Source: Tetracentron sinense (Eukaryota; Streptophyta; Magnoliopsida; Trochodendrales; Trochodendraceae). From it: a stretch of 64,000 bases of DNA. The notes under the pieces are model-generated. The model saw only the letters and a list, made by a program, of their open reading frames with translations, did not search any database and was not told the origin of the DNA. The stretch lies in the NCBI GenBank assembly GCA_015143295.1, contig CM026562.1, positions 10,196,041-10,260,040 on the forward strand. The letters run 5' to 3'. Made by a program: the position numbers and the translations under genes. Numbering within the stretch: the stretch's first letter is position 1; every line of letters starts with the position of its first letter. Below, one piece after another: positions 25,701-36,450 of this stretch.

Positions 25701-26662
25701 CTTCAATCCCAAGATTGTTCAAGTTGGTTGACATAATTAGTCGTTTATTTTGATGAAACACACAAAATGACACGATAACATGTTTAACCCCGTTCTATTT
25801 GGCTGTGTTTATATGAGTTTAAAGTTGTGGGGCCAACAACCATTCCATTCAATTTGTGCAAGTGAAAACCAAGTCCTTTGTGAATTGATTTGTGCTGCAT
25901 AATGGCCATCAGTTTGCCCATGGTTGTCGGATAATAACCACACATCTTTCTTGAACCTCGCCATCTGTTTGCCCATGGTTGTCGGATAATAACCACACAT
26001 CTTTCTTGAACCTCACCAATATTACTCTGGTGTAAATCAGTGGCATCCAACTTGAACATGGGAATCAACACCTTTCTAGTGGAGATTTTATATTCCTTAA
26101 TGGGGGGGGGGACACCCTTAAAACCAGCAAAAGATTTCTCTGTTTTCTCATTTGGTACTTAATTTATTTTGGTCAGATTGGTGGAGGTGAGCTTCCTGAT
26201 GACACAATACTTATCTGTTCCCGCGGATCAGACAGGTTTGTAAGATTCCATTGCCTCCTTTTTTTTATTGTTTTCCTTGCAAACAATATTAATCCCTCAA
26301 ATTTGAGCAGCGCATTTGAGTTCTTGTCCACATGCAAGGTGGCAAACTTGACGGTGAAAGCAGAACTAGGCTGCTGCTTGCTTCATAGGAGAGGAAGACT
26401 GACCATAGAAGGGTGCCTACTTCAGTGTGATGAAAACCCATTAGACTACCTCTCATGCCCAATAGTGAGTACAGCCAGTAGCTCCGACGTGTTACCGACT
26501 TCAGGGGAGAAGTGCCGTGGCGACGGTGTTTCTGTGTCTCGAACGCGGATTGAAGGAGGTTCCAAGGCAGTTTTAACCAGTGGGACCCTGGCATTGCAGC
26601 GGGTTCGAGTCATCTACGCTCGGACTGCTCTGTTTTTCTGGTTTGATGTAGAGCATCTGTGA
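11661..26662 (+). CDS. SKIP5: F-box protein SKIP5 (five exons)
   Basis: Exons 11661-11808, 24919-25063, 25139-25217, 26177-26235 and 26311-26662 join in phase with GT/AG borders to give 783 nt, 260 residues; Arabidopsis SKIP5 is about 274. The F-box (residues about 32-80) runs INGLDDGCLMHIFSFLSPIP, then DRYNAALVCDRWRYLACHPR across intron 1. It is followed by the conserved SKIP5 C-terminal part with RPGDTILIAAGGNHLASNIQ, IGGGELPDD, LTVKAELGCCLLHR and the terminal FFWFDVEHL. F-box proteins bind SKP1/ASK and bring substrates to SCF ubiquitin ligases; SKIP5 was named as an SKP1-interacting partner, and its substrate is not known. The C-terminal part resembles right-handed beta-helix repeats. ATGs at 11664 and 11670 are alternative starts. 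Oddity: intron 1 is 13.1 kb and full of transposons, with a MULE immediately upstream. Confidence 0.93.
12080..12215. mobile_element. hAT-type MITE with perfect 8-bp target duplication
   Basis: Terminal inverted repeats of the form cagtgtagtcaaa at the left and tttgaatacactg at the right. The 8-bp string atcttgag flanks it directly on both sides (12072-12079 and 12216-12223). An 8-bp duplication is diagnostic of hAT insertions. It is 136 bp long, in SKIP5 intron 1; a larger relative lies at 13617-14350. Confidence 0.85.
12925..13358. mobile_element. hAT-type MITE, older copy of the 14524 family
   Basis: Begins catggtaataaaaattgctg and ends gttttataaatcattg. The flanks gttgtacc and attgtgcc agree at 6 of 8 positions, fitting a decayed 8-bp duplication. 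The interior holds many gtatcg and cgatac strings, as in the copy at 14524-14893. Confidence 0.65.
13617..14350. mobile_element. hAT-type nonautonomous element (734 bp) with perfect 8-bp target duplication
   Basis: Starts cagtgtagtcaaggc and ends gatgctttgagtacactg, so the ends are inverted repeats like those of the 136-bp element at 12080. The flanking duplication ggtgagat is perfect (13609-13616 and 14351-14358). Inside are a (TA)n(CA)n microsatellite at about 13695-13740 and a palindromic gcctaggcggctgcctaggc near the right end. No transposase is visible. Confidence 0.88.
14524..14893. mobile_element. hAT-type MITE with perfect 8-bp target duplication
   Basis: Begins catggtaataaaaattgccg and ends accgtatttttaatccttg. 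The direct repeat ctcaaaat occurs at 14516-14523 and 14894-14901. The inner sequence is rich in alternating cgatac/gtatcg strings and can fold on itself. 370 bp, no coding capacity. Confidence 0.88.
14926..15120. repeat. Tandem duplication (about 84 bp) of an unclassified transposon-like fragment
   Basis: The string agagacaaaaagaaaaccta occurs in two copies about 84 bp apart (near 14938 and 15022), each followed by a ctgaacccgcgaggactgcc-like stretch. A related motif (cccgtgagggttgcccacgt) occurs at about 34199-34230, so this is part of a dispersed element, possibly an LTR remnant. Family not recognised. Confidence 0.5.
15125..16715 (+). mobile_element. 5'-truncated L1 LINE (3' part of ORF2) in SKIP5 intron 1
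   Basis: Holds the C-terminal part of reverse transcriptase (SWWKTHYLSKGGKLTLIHST, then NERMDSFRYHLVP) and the zinc-binding zf-RVT domain (about 16049-16276, WKPGIPSNIFFFLWN, CFMCLEAEKSVDHLLLRC). It ends with a 3' UTR and a poly(A) run at about 16700-16715. The frame has several stops and shifts, and a run of about 14 G at 15494-15510. It is close to the LINE at 20190-24079, so the two probably belong to one subfamily. No flanking duplication was found. Confidence 0.88.
16716..18003. other. Unclassified part of SKIP5 intron 1
   Basis: No gene seen. It has two similar tggtttaggagggttaa-like stretches (about 17622 and 17728), a tatttataag string near 17874, and a short repeated ttttggtcatttt motif at about 17910-17990. 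It could be an old LTR or other transposon remnant, but no ends or coding domains were recognised. Confidence 0.35.
18004..20189 (+). mobile_element. L1 LINE, second lineage, main part (reverse transcriptase to zf-RVT)
   Basis: Truncated at the 5' end within reverse transcriptase. Visible: FRAISLVTSLNKIVAKVLAD (about 18170), AYQGAFVNGRQLVDGVLIAS, the active-site motif YADDTILF (about 18667-18690), RYLGLPLG (about 18870), and the zf-RVT domain with IPSKVQAFLWAASLDKVLTI and CIMCRQAEENVHHLFLHC (about 19795-19940). Stops and frame changes are scattered. The element is interrupted at about 20189 by the LINE on the opposite strand, and its last part resumes at about 24080. Confidence 0.87.
20190..24079 (-). 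mobile_element. L1 LINE inserted antisense into the LINE at 18004
   Basis: Reads right to left. It has the 3' end of ORF1 (about 24079-23743), then ORF2 from 23749 with the endonuclease domain (MSWNVRGLGQAEKRRAVKQF, GGILLMWDE, VYTGVYGP, then DRFLVSPEW and LPRPLSDHTPILLETG), reverse transcriptase (DKAPSPDGFTMEFY, FRPISLVGSVYKILSK, QQGAFVGGKQIIDGILIANE, FADDTLIF at about 21680), and the zf-RVT domain (IPSKVAFFLWNAALDKILTC, CFMCLKAEESVDHLLLHC). The 3' tail appears as a T run at 20190-20199. Breaks: a stop near 23333, another near 22274, and an internal deletion near 21480-21530. It is the most complete LINE in the window but not functional. Confidence 0.9.
24080..24256 (+). mobile_element. 3' end of the interrupted LINE (continuation of 18004-20189)
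   Basis: Encodes YTWSSVLVDFKKVHWSDFLY then RWSSILA and a stop, the usual C-terminus of plant L1 ORF2. It is followed by a short 3' UTR and an A run at about 24249-24256. The 3' UTR resembles that of the LINE ending at 16715. It therefore completes the element whose other part ends at 20189. Confidence 0.75.
24257..24918. other. End of SKIP5 intron 1
   Basis: No gene. About 24480-24660 is GT-rich with irregular repeats of tatgggtaggcgggt-like units. The 3' splice acceptor GTTTGCAG ends at 24918. Confidence 0.5.
24919..25063 (+). CDS. SKIP5: SKIP5 exon 2
   Basis: Encodes the second half of the F-box (RYNAALVCDRWRYLACHPRL) and the start of the C-terminal region. Donor AAG|GTTAGT; ends inside an Arg codon. 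Confidence 0.92.
25139..25217 (+). CDS. SKIP5: SKIP5 exon 3
   Basis: Encodes PGDTILIAAGGNHLASNIQI then KKPLCL. Acceptor TATAG and donor CTG|GTATGT agree with the reading frame. Confidence 0.9.
25912..26021. repeat. 55-bp tandem duplication in SKIP5 intron 3
   Basis: A unit starting gtttgcccatggttgtcgga and ending ttcttgaacctc occurs twice in direct succession (starts 25912 and 25967), almost without differences. This points to a recent local duplication. Confidence 0.85.
26177..26235 (+). CDS. SKIP5: SKIP5 exon 4
   Basis: Encodes IGGGELPDDTILICSRGSD; acceptor GGTCAG, donor ACAG|GTTTGT. Ends inside a Ser codon completed by exon 5. Confidence 0.9.
26311..26662 (+). CDS. SKIP5: SKIP5 exon 5
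   Basis: Encodes AFEFLSTCKVANLTVKAELG through FFWFDVEHL and the TGA at 26660-26662. It holds the conserved GGSKAVLTSGTLALQRVRV stretch. Confidence 0.92.
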
Positions 26663-26749
26663 CGACTTGCATTATCCACAACTTGTGTGTAAATTAAATT
26701 GTTTATACGAACTGGATATTTATTTTGAATAGACCTGTATTCCACCATT

Positions 26750-27295
26750 CTGAGCTGACCTTGGCGAAGCTCAAGCTTGGATTGAATATGCTCAAGCTCA
26801 GATTGAGCTTGGCTCGAGTTTGATTCTGGCTCTAATGTTTAGGCTTGAGCTTGGCTTGAACAATCTTCATCCAACTCAAGCTCGACTTTAGCTTGAACTT
26901 GATCCAAACCAAGTCTTGATTTGAATTTCAAGGTTATATTAATTAATTTTATATGATTTATGCAAATACAAAAATAAGATTTGTGGATACTTTAGTTCAA
27001 ATTAGGGTTTTTGCTTTTTACTTCTCAAATTATTATTATTATTATATTTTAAACTTATTTATTATACGTTAACATTATCATTATATGTTAATATAAACAA
27101 TGCTACTAAAAAATTTATATATATATATATATATATATTGTTTTGAGCTGAGTCAAGTCGAGCTTCATGCTGAACCAATCGGGTTTTTCTGAGCTCAAAT
27201 AAGATCTTGGCTTGGTTGTTCGTGCCTGAAATAACAGATTGAGCTTTGGCTCGAATGAGCTGAATTGACAAGCTAGCTTGGCTTGCATGCAAGGA
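26750..27295. repeat. Dispersed GAGCTTGGCTCGAG-type repeat, copy 1
   Basis: Both ends carry a cagattgagctttggctcga-like string in the same orientation (about 26800 and 27235), and the AT-rich middle holds a (TA)n run at about 27118-27140. Related copies lie at about 49240-49690 and 52625-52760, and a partial one at 54130-54215. Class not determined; no coding capacity. Confidence 0.55.
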
Positions 27296-27659
27296 AATCA
27301 TAAGGAGCAGATTTCTTAGGGGCGGTTGGTTTGGATTTCGAATGGTAAATAAAATCTTAAGGAGCAGATTTCTTGGTGGTGGCTGGTTTGGAGGATGTAC
27401 AGTTTAGAGAGGATCATTGACAAATGTTTCAAAACCTCTTCAACCATTGTGCCAGAAAACTCATTTCATGAATGCCACTTTCTCCCTAATTTGTGCGTCA
27501 GGTGCAAAAAAAAACCCTATTTTTGTTTTGTAGCTGAGGAGATTTGATGCCATATATTGTCATCCAATTATAAGGTTTTGGTTTTAGAAAAGCAAATTAC
27601 ATTATCAAGACACAGAGCTCATTTTGTTTTGAGACTAGAAAAAAGCCCTGCCTCATAGC

Positions 27660-28185
27660 TCCCCACCCCTCGGGGGTGTAGCCTAGTGGTCGAAGGATGA
27701 AGGAAGGATCGAAACCAGAGGTCTCGAGATCGAATTTGGGCCCTCCTTAATATTGGATGTATGGGTTAAGGATTTACCTATACATAACGTGGGATCATAG
27801 TTACCTAATACGGGTATGGGTATAATACGGCAATAACCGTTCGGGAAGTACGGGTGTTATACAGTAAAAACATGGTAAAAGTATGGAAAAATTAAAAAAT
27901 AATTAATAATTATAAGAATAAAAATCATGATATTAACTAATAGCAATAATTAAATACGGAATATGCATTTAACACGGTAAAAGAACGATAAAAATATGTG
28001 TATTGTATGAGTTTAATACGTAATTGGCATATTAAATGAGTATTAAATGGTGATATGGGTATAACACGTAACACGATAAAAATATGGATTTTTAAACGAT
28101 GACCCCCCAAAAAATATTATATGAGTACTATAAGGGTGCGATTAGTCTCATTCTTGGCTCAGGATACCACGTTTACAAAAAAAAA
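27660..28185 (+). mobile_element. tRNA-derived SINE, probably interrupted by a palindromic MITE
   Basis: The 5' part (27660-27796) has a pol III box A-like tagcctagtgg and box B-like ggtctcgagatcgaa. The stretch 27797 to about 28110 is a different AT-rich element with repeated atacgggta/taacacg strings. The SINE 3' end seems to resume at about 28130 and stops at an A run (28175-28187). The junctions are inferred, without a clear target duplication. Confidence 0.5.
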
Positions 28186-28524
28186 AAAAGAGTAACTCAC
28201 ATGCTTTTCAAGTCTAAACTCTAACGTCATACTAGTAGATCTTTCTTTTTTAGTTGGGCTTTTTTCTAGTCTAACATCGTGGATTTATATCATAGGATTT
28301 TGCATAGCTTTACACCGGCAGCTGACCTAATACAATCCTCCATTTTTCTGGCTTGGCTGCTCACTGGTCACAATCCTAATTCTAACATAGGCTTCTTGCA
28401 ATGCTTAGTTTTCCTGATTTGTTATTATTCTTCCTTTTTAAGAAACTCTACATTTGTCCCCTTTTTTCTTTTCTTTTGTGTGTGTTTTTTTTTTTTTTTG
28501 GGGGGGTATCAATATTATTACTAG

Positions 28525-28660
28525 ATGAGATTGAATCATCGCCAATTGTGATTGAACTCCTTTGTGTTTAATCGTACCCACAGGTAACACATGACCATTT
28601 TAACCCTTATTAAACATGGTTAAGATTTATTAACCCGAAGGGTTCAACAATCTAACCTTA
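28525..28660. repeat. Fragment of the Helitron-like family seen at 42100
   Basis: Shares gccaattgtgattgaactc, cccacaggtaaca and ttaacccttattaa-type strings with 42105-42340. Only the inner or 5' part is present. Confidence 0.45.
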
Positions 28661-29372
28661 GTTTTTAAGGTAGTTAAATGCAGACCCACTCAAATGTCAA
28701 CTCGACCTTTGTTTGCAAGACGTCATTTGATATTGTGTTGCACTGGTGCTCGTGCTCCGAGATCGGTTTGACACGATTTTGAGACTGCCACTGGCTTGAG
28801 CGTAAATGTAATAACAGTGTTGTTATGTGTAATCAAGATTTGAATGTTAATTCTCATCTCTTTGATATTTAACGATCCTTAGCTTCTTTTTGAGAGAGAG
28901 TGAGGTAGAGAGAGAGTTAAACTGACTTTTGAATCCAAAAAGTCAAAAGTTGGGAAATAAAACAAGTTTGAATAGTGCAATTTTTGACTTCTTGTAAAAG
29001 TTGAAAGTTGGCTTCCCTAAAAGCTAGCCTAAGGTTACTTCCGCGGGAAGTTGAGGGTCAAAGGGTGGAATGAGCTCTCTCGTATTGAAATAATAAAAGT
29101 TTCTTTTTAAAAGTGTAAACTAAATGCAAATTTTGAGTTATAATTTTAATAAATTATTTTTTGCTTGTGCAAACTGAACCTGATTTCTTTTCAAATTGAC
29201 TTTTGTAGACTTCTTCAAAAGTAAATTTTTTTGAAAGTTCCTCTACTCAAAGAAGTTTATCCAAAAATAATCTCTGAAAGACTTGACTTTTCCTTTTAAG
29301 GATTATCACAAGTAGAACAATGGGTTCTTCACAGTCAAAATTGGTGTCTCTCTATGTAGTTGCTTGTGACTA
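28661..29372. other. Intergenic stretch with no recognised feature
   Basis: AT-rich sequence with a gagagag tract at about 28892-28917. Nothing coding and no element ends were recognised. Confidence 0.4.
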
Positions 29373-29512
29373 GTCGTGGAGCCAAGAGCCCAGGTTTCTT
29401 TTCTAAGGGCTAAGTTCATGGGTCATCGCGTTTGTTTGTACCCGTTCGTAAAGAAAATATAATTTCTCAGAAGTTTAGGAGGAATTAGACCCCCTCGTCC
29501 CCTGGCTCCACT
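29373..29512. mobile_element. Small element with GTGGAGCCA-type inverted ends
   Basis: The left end gtcgtggagccaagagcccagg-like stretch is matched by cccctggctccactcc on the right in inverted orientation. The ends are of the same general type as those of the 527-bp element at 50451. Target duplication not clear. Confidence 0.4.
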
Positions 29513-29588
29513 CCTACACCCCTATTAACATAATATAATTTTTTTTCCAAAATTTCATGCGGGGAGCTTAAGTTCCTGTGGCTCCATG

Positions 29589-31810
29589 TGTAATGCCCTT
29601 CAAATTATTATTCTGATTCTAAGGGTATTTAGGTAATTATCCTATTGAGGGTAGGTTAGTAATTACATCATTAAAGCTAAATATGATAATTTACCTAATT
29701 AAAAGTTAAATAAAATAATGAGAATAAAGAAACGAAGAAGAATAATATACAAACTTGAATTAAATTAATGAATAACGAAACACCCCTTTGTAAGGACCTT
29801 TTGGTAAAATATTAAATTAGGGTATTAATATAAATAGATAAAACTAAACCTAGTAAACCATTATCTTTAGCAAAACCTAAATTGGAGAAAATGAGGTATC
29901 GAAGAAAAAAATTGAATTGAGGAGAAAACTTGCGGAAAAAGCGTTAGAATTGTGGTTTTTGATCTAGAGATTCGAAGTCACAAAGATCGCATCTCGGATC
30001 TCAAGGAGCCTTCTCTGTTGCTCATGGGGATTCAAATAGAGGCAAATAAATACTTCCCTTAGATCTACGTTTTTGTATGTAAATTCTTTAATTTAAAAGT
30101 AGATATATTATTCTTGAATCATGATTAGCTTTATTCAAAGTTTTTTATGAAGTATGTGAAGTTTGATAATCATATTTTAGATGTAGACATTTTAAATTGA
30201 ATTAATATGAAGTTGTTAGATTTCTGAAATTTTATGACCAGTCGTGGGACAATATTCATAATATATTCTCTCGTATTCCAAAAATTACGAAATTTTGTGC
30301 GTAGTTCGCACATTGATAAATATACCTCTTTGCAAAATTTCAGACAAAAAAGAATTCTTTTTATATTGATTTCATAATTATGTTTGGGACGTGTTAAACC
30401 TGTCAGTAATTTCAGAATCAGAAAAACTCAACTTGTTTTATAATTAATTTTTAAATATTTTATACATGAAAGTATTGTTTTAAAATTTTTAAACCAACTA
30501 TAATCTAATAGAATTTAAACCTAATTGGTCTCATATTATTTTGTTTTATATTGTATATTTGGTAAATTTATTGGTGAAATGTCTCAAAACTGTCAGAAAA
30601 TTTCTTACTGCAGATAGACTGTGTTTCACTCAATATTTTATATTTAAAATATTATAATTTGATTTTTATGATATTTTTATTATTGTGTTCTGAAAGTCAA
30701 TTTTCCAGAAAAATATGCCTCATAATTTTTAGGTAAGAGATGAATTTCTAAGAAATTATGAAACCCATAAATGTCCTTGTTTTCTATTATTTCGTAAGAT
30801 AGTGCAACTGTATTGAGTTTAATTATTTATGAAAAAATAAGTACATAAATGAAGTGAAGGAAAATAAAGAAAAATGAAATAAATAAATAAATTGTTTTAT
30901 TTATCTTAAAAAAGATCATTTAAAATAATATATTATTTGTTACAATTATGTAAAACTATCATAACTTGATAGATAGACTTGAAAAATATGAGTTATTCAA
31001 TTAATACACTGTTATTATTGTTTCGCTTCCTATATATATTGTTTGAATGCATGCTTATTTTTGTTTCTCTTTATTATGATGGTATGAGACACCATAATAA
31101 AGAGAGTATATTTTGTTAATAGTAAAAACCACTATCTAATGGATGACTGTGAAGAGTATGATACTTTCGAAGAAGTTCAAGTCTATGAGTGATCTCCAGG
31201 AGATTCCACTAGGGAGTCCGAGACTTCGCAGTGAGACAACCTTAGTTGTATTTGTGAACTCAGGAGTCCGGGACTTCTCAATGTGACAATACGACTTAAT
31301 GGTCTTTTGATGATGGATTAGATGACCTTAGACCATTGCCAATAGGGTAGACTCTAGGAAAACCCTATAGGTAGAGGACCAGACCAATTAGAATTAACGG
31401 CAGTAATTAATGCATATTTAATTTGTATATTAAATGTCAATTGCTTTTGTAAACTGCTGTCTGCTTGTTGTATTCACTTATCGTGTTGTGAGCTCACCCT
31501 TGTCATTATTGAAATTTTCAGAAGACACCTAAAAAGGTTAAGGAGTCGGGAGGACAGAGTTAGTTGTTAAGACTTTGTTGAGTTTTAGTTAAATATTTAT
31601 CTGAGGTAGAGTGAACTGTAGTGATGTTTAATTAATTTGCTTTAACTACTTTACTCTTTGTGGTTTGTTTAAACTTCAGTTGCTTGATAATATATCTAAA
31701 TGGTATTTATTAGGAATAAATTCCATTGTTGTTGGGGTTTGTCCCCTGATCGCGCCTCGGGATCTACACAAATATGAGATATATTATGTGTAGGATTGTG
31801 GGGCGTGACA
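29589..31810. mobile_element. Solo LTR (2.2 kb) of a retrotransposon, with 5-bp target duplication
   Basis: Starts TGTAATGCCC and ends GGGGCGTGACA, the TG...CA ends of plant LTRs. The 5-bp direct repeat ccatg flanks it at 29584-29588 and 31811-31815, and joining the flanks restores a continuous gtggctccatgtggctcc. There is no internal coding region or second LTR, so it is a solo LTR left by recombination. Length and ends suggest a Ty3/gypsy-type family, which is inference. It is a fossil; the intact duplication suggests a moderate age. Confidence 0.8.
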
Positions 31811-31815
31811 CCATG

Positions 31816-34800
31816 TGGCTCCGTCCTTGCTTGTGTGTGACCTTCAAAAAGATAATGCTAGCAGTGCACTTGGTGCATGTGTTTTCTGTTCGACAAGTCA
31901 ACATTTACCTGTGGGATTAATGTTTCTTTTTTTCTATGGTTTCAGAAAATGCTGATGTGATGCGCACACACTAGGATTGGCGCACTCGCTAGCATGATGG
32001 GTCATTTGAAGGAGTTAGAAAGCACTTGTCTTGTTCTGAGAATTCAAGTTTCAGACCCAAAACATCAAGCCATTAAGCACAAACGGATTGCATGATTCTC
32101 TACAGATATCGACATGAGCATAGGAGTTTGGACTAATCTGATTTTCAAACTACTCCCTCCACTTTTACTGAAGATTTGTTACCATCTAAAAGATTAGAAC
32201 AAATTCAGATGGTCCAAAATCATTGTCTTGCTGAATTTTAGTCATGTAGTTCTCTTATATGGGACCCATTCAATGTTGGGTCGGAATCGAAAAGTACATA
32301 ATGCTCAAGGACAATCTGAGGAAATAATCTAGATCTCACATCAAGAAAGTAGATGGACGAATACCACTTACAATCATAGTTATCTTGACAATCATGGCAG
32401 GATGTGAATTTGATGTGCTTTGTTGTTAAGATAGAAGATAAAAGAAAGGCATTTTCCTTGTGTGTGAAAGAACAGTGCCTTGTCCCAGTAATTTGGAGTC
32501 TTAATATGAATCTTGTTCCATAATTTTTTTTTTCTTCAAGATATACAGTTAGGCCGCAACCCCAGTTAGTAGGGTTAGTATATGTTCGATATTAGTGAAA
32601 CGGATAGATATTTCAACCATCACACCTTCTAGGGTCTTGATCCCGGATCAAAGTTATGTTGTAGTGTGGTGTACTACACACAACCAATGAGGCAAGCATT
32701 GCTTCCTTTGTTCCATCATTATTATAGTTTATCAGGAACCATATCTTCAGATAAAGTGTGTTCTATCAAATCTCTTCTAATTATCTCTGTAGAACTAGTC
32801 CAAAACAGAAAATCTTAAGGGCTCATTTGGTTCGGATTATTCGGACAGATTTAATCACTTAAAAGCAATTTCAACAGAATTATAGTTGTGTTTAGTTTGC
32901 CACTATTAATCAATTACAATTAAAATTGGTGTGGAAAGAAACACAATCAATTTCCCAGACTGATTTTTCGGGCCGATTATGATAGAGATTAATCATTCGC
33001 GAAATATTATGTGGGTCTCGATTCCTTTTTTTACACACACATCTCTCAGCCTAGAGAACAATTAGAAAGACGGGAGGCATCCACCGGAAAGACGAGAGGC
33101 GTCGCCCACTTCTAGATATGATGTGTGTTAGGATTTCTGAAATTGGGGTTTTTGAAATCGCTTTCTTCTTTCTCTGAGATATATTCGGTGTTAGGTTCAT
33201 CAATATTCCATGTATCTTATGATATTTATGTATATAGGAACCTTGAAATATCATTTTGTGTAAATACCCTCGAGTTATGGGTTATATGCAAGAATATGGT
33301 TTTTATGATATTTCTAAAACAATCTCTTTCTAAAATGTTTGTGCTTGCGAATTGATGAATTGTAAGCAAATTTGAGCTAACTTGTTCTAAAGAAATATGA
33401 ATGATCTTATCAGGCTTGCAGACCCAAGTTTATGCATCGGTAGAGTCTTTAGGACCACATAAATTGATCCATATAGGTGCATTAATGTGCCCATCCATAT
33501 TTTTCATCAAAACTCTGGATTTGATGTTCTTCGGATTAATGTTCGCTTGTTCCATTTCTCTGGAAAATCTATATATATATATAAATTGTTCTTCAACTCT
33601 TTTTCTCTTTTGGAGATCGTCAATGCTATTCTTCGATTATTTTTATTTTTGGGAAATTATTAACAGTGTTTTCTTCAATTCTTTTTCTCACCCTTATTAT
33701 ATTTTTCATCTTAATTTTATTTTTGTAATTATTATATTAAAGTAGTGACTTCTTTTGTATCCATTCATCAGGGATAACATTTAAGAACAAGTTAATTCAG
33801 GATGAACAAAACATAATACCTTAGTGAATAAGAGATTTGGATAAGTGATTCAGTTGAGTTAAATGAGTGTGTTTGAAACATCCTTAGACTTTCGCCAGGC
33901 GATGACTTGCTCCTTAGACCTTCTTTAGACTTTTGAAAATTAGGTCTCTAAATTTAATCATGCTATTATAAATAAAGTCATTCTTGAAATAGAATCATGC
34001 TAATCAAAAGATCAAACAAAAATTGGAAACATGCTCTTAAATTAAAAACATATTAGTAGGCAAATTTCCAATCATGCATAAAAACCAATTAAAACCTTTT
34101 AAGTTTAAATACATCGATTCATCATGTAAAGAAAACTCACCAAAAATTAAGCATACAAAAAGAGGATCGCAAATAGTTTTTTATTATAATTAGGTTGCAC
34201 CCGTGAGGGTTGCCCACGTATCACTGGAGATGAGAAGCAGCCAAACGTAGTACAACGACATTCAAGAGCTCAAGCAAGCATTAATTATTTTTGTAATTAT
34301 ATATTTTTAAATATTTTTGAATTTTTTAAATGCCCCGGAGAAATTTAAGCGCTCGCGGGCATGAAAATCGAAAATAAAAAAATCAAAATGTCAAAAAACT
34401 AGAACAAAATAGCAGAATACCTAAACTGAAGGCTTTTGACTCGAATTGTAAGAGAACAGAGAGCATTATGATGCACTCCATACTCTTTGTAGACAGGCTG
34501 TCAACAAAATGAAATATATCTCAAAACTAATTTGACGGTAATCTCTTTGCCGCCATTATGATCTATAAGAAGAAACAGTAGTTGACAGTAGAAGGTTTGT
34601 CGCTAGTTACAGTTCCTCGTTAACATGAATTGGTTGTATTGTACTATATAGCTCAAAACTTGTTATAACCATAACTTATTCTACTGAACTCAAAATTGAG
34701 TGAAATTTTCTCCTATATGCTTTAAATCCAATGGGAATCTATGGTCCAAGTTTAGGGGATCATTCTACATCAATATCGAGTTAATTGGAGTGGGCACGAT

Positions 34801-36230
34801 CAACAATGTAGACATTCTCGATCAAATTAAAATCAGCCTTGGTAGGTTCTCTGGTTGAAATCAGGTCTAGCTAGAGATGAAGTTTGAGGTTATTCTGATG
34901 ATTTATTAGATCTATTTTCATGGTTAATCCTATTTAGCCATAGAGTTGATTTTAATACAAAGACTATATTTAATCATTCATACCATAGAATAAGAAAATA
35001 AGATAAAATAAAATAAAATAAAAGGCTTAAGGTTTTTAGAGTACTCACATCAAGGTTGCATTCCAATGACAATTATAGACGAAATATTATCTACTCCTTT
35101 TGATAATGCAAGATTAGCAAAGCTCATTCAGTATAAAGAGAGAGGGAGAGATAGAGAATTCTCACCTAAAAATTTCTAATATAGTATAAAAAAATTCTTC
35201 TAGAGGTCCTTTTGGTTGTAGAATTGAACATTATAATTCTAATTTTTTTACTCTAGTTTGAAATTTCAAATAGTAATCTCATATTTCAGTAGTTTTAATA
35301 AAGTTTTCCACTAATTTCAAAATAGAGATGTTTCATGTAGTAAAAGTGTAAAATATACTATAGGAATGTTTGGATGAGCGCTCATATTCTTACAGTAGGA
35401 TGAGACCTATGTCTGTGTATCAAACTCGCACTTGCATGCTTGTCGTTTAGGAATTCTAAATGGATTAGAAGACGATGCTCCTAAATCAGTAGGCTCTTCA
35501 ACTAGGCTTTCTGTAGGCGAAGAAAATATTGTATTTGGTTTCATATCAGGAACCTGAATTGAAAAACTCTAGAAAAGGACCCTTCATCGACAAAATCTTC
35601 ACCAAGCATCCACTCTTGGATTTGTTTTCATCAACTACTGCATAGACCGTTCTAATAAAATCCTTATCAACCCGTTATCAAATCTCTTGAATCACTATAA
35701 AAGAAAAAAAATCTTGAACGAAATCTGTTAATAAATAGGGAAAATATGAAAGAATATTAATATTAAATATTTTTATGGTATTACTTAGTGTCATTGGGTC
35801 AATCCGGATTGATCCGACAGTCCGACCGGTTTGAACCAACCCGCCCCCTTGGCCAGGTTAATGTCTGGTCCAGGTTTTATCCTCACCTCACCTTAGCTTG
35901 AACTCTTTTTATCTCCAAATTCCTCTCTTTCCTACATAGCATTTTCTTTCTAGTTTTGTTTCAAAATTCACATGTTTGTTTAATATATTATGTTTTAGAT
36001 GAATAATTGAAAAAATTGTCATTTTCTATGACCGGGATGATTCAACAAAAACTGTCAGGGTTGCTTGGGTCATGCCAATTCGGACGGTTGTAACAGGTCG
36101 CTCCGGTTTTAATAATCAACCCATTAAAGGGTCAACCCAATCCATTAAGGTTACCAGGTTAACCAGTACGACCCATCGGTCAAATCTGGAATTTAAAACA
36201 ATGGTCTCATCCATAGGTAATTGGCTGCCT
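31816..36230. other. Intergenic region with old repeat remnants
   Basis: No gene. Noted: an imperfect palindrome around gtagtgtggtgtactacac at about 32664; a MITE-like start gggctcatttggttcgg at 32819; at about 34190-34280 a fragment sharing cgtgagggttgcccacgta with the repeat at 14926; an (AAATA)n-like run at about 34999-35022; and at about 35790-36210 a GC-richer repeat with repeated ggtcaa/ttgacc strings. ORFs at 33125-33355 and 33401-33745 are AT-rich and unlike any family I know. Confidence 0.4.
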
Positions 36231-36231
36231 A

Positions 36232-36450
36232 ACACCTTTTTTTGATGATACGGGTATCCAGGCCTCTTAGAGCACCTGACTAAATCCCCTAGGCCGTGTA
36301 GATACCCTCATTCCACACATCTAAGATAGCCGGGATAAATCCCCGAAGGTGGCCAACAAAGAGTAGGTAGTCGAACTCAAGACCTCCGCTTCGTGAGGCA
36401 TGGTCTTGGCCACTAGCCCAACCCCCCTTCCCATGGGTAGCTGCCAAATG
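36232..36450 (-). mobile_element. tRNA-derived SINE, - strand
   Basis: On the - strand, box A-like tgggctagtggcc (about 36410) and box B-like ggtcttgagttcgacta (about 36380), then a body ending in gatacccgtatcatcaaaa with an A-rich tail (T run at 36236-36242 on the + strand). The layout matches plant SINEs of the Au type. The short ORF here is not a gene. Confidence 0.65.

Noticed and set aside
27660-27740. A genuine tRNA gene
   Set aside because: Box A- and B-like strings are present, but no cloverleaf with an anticodon arm and acceptor stem can be drawn; a SINE explains it.
33401-33745. 114-residue ORF in the intergenic region
   Set aside because: AT-driven hydrophobic composition (many Phe and Ile), no family match, no splice or promoter context.
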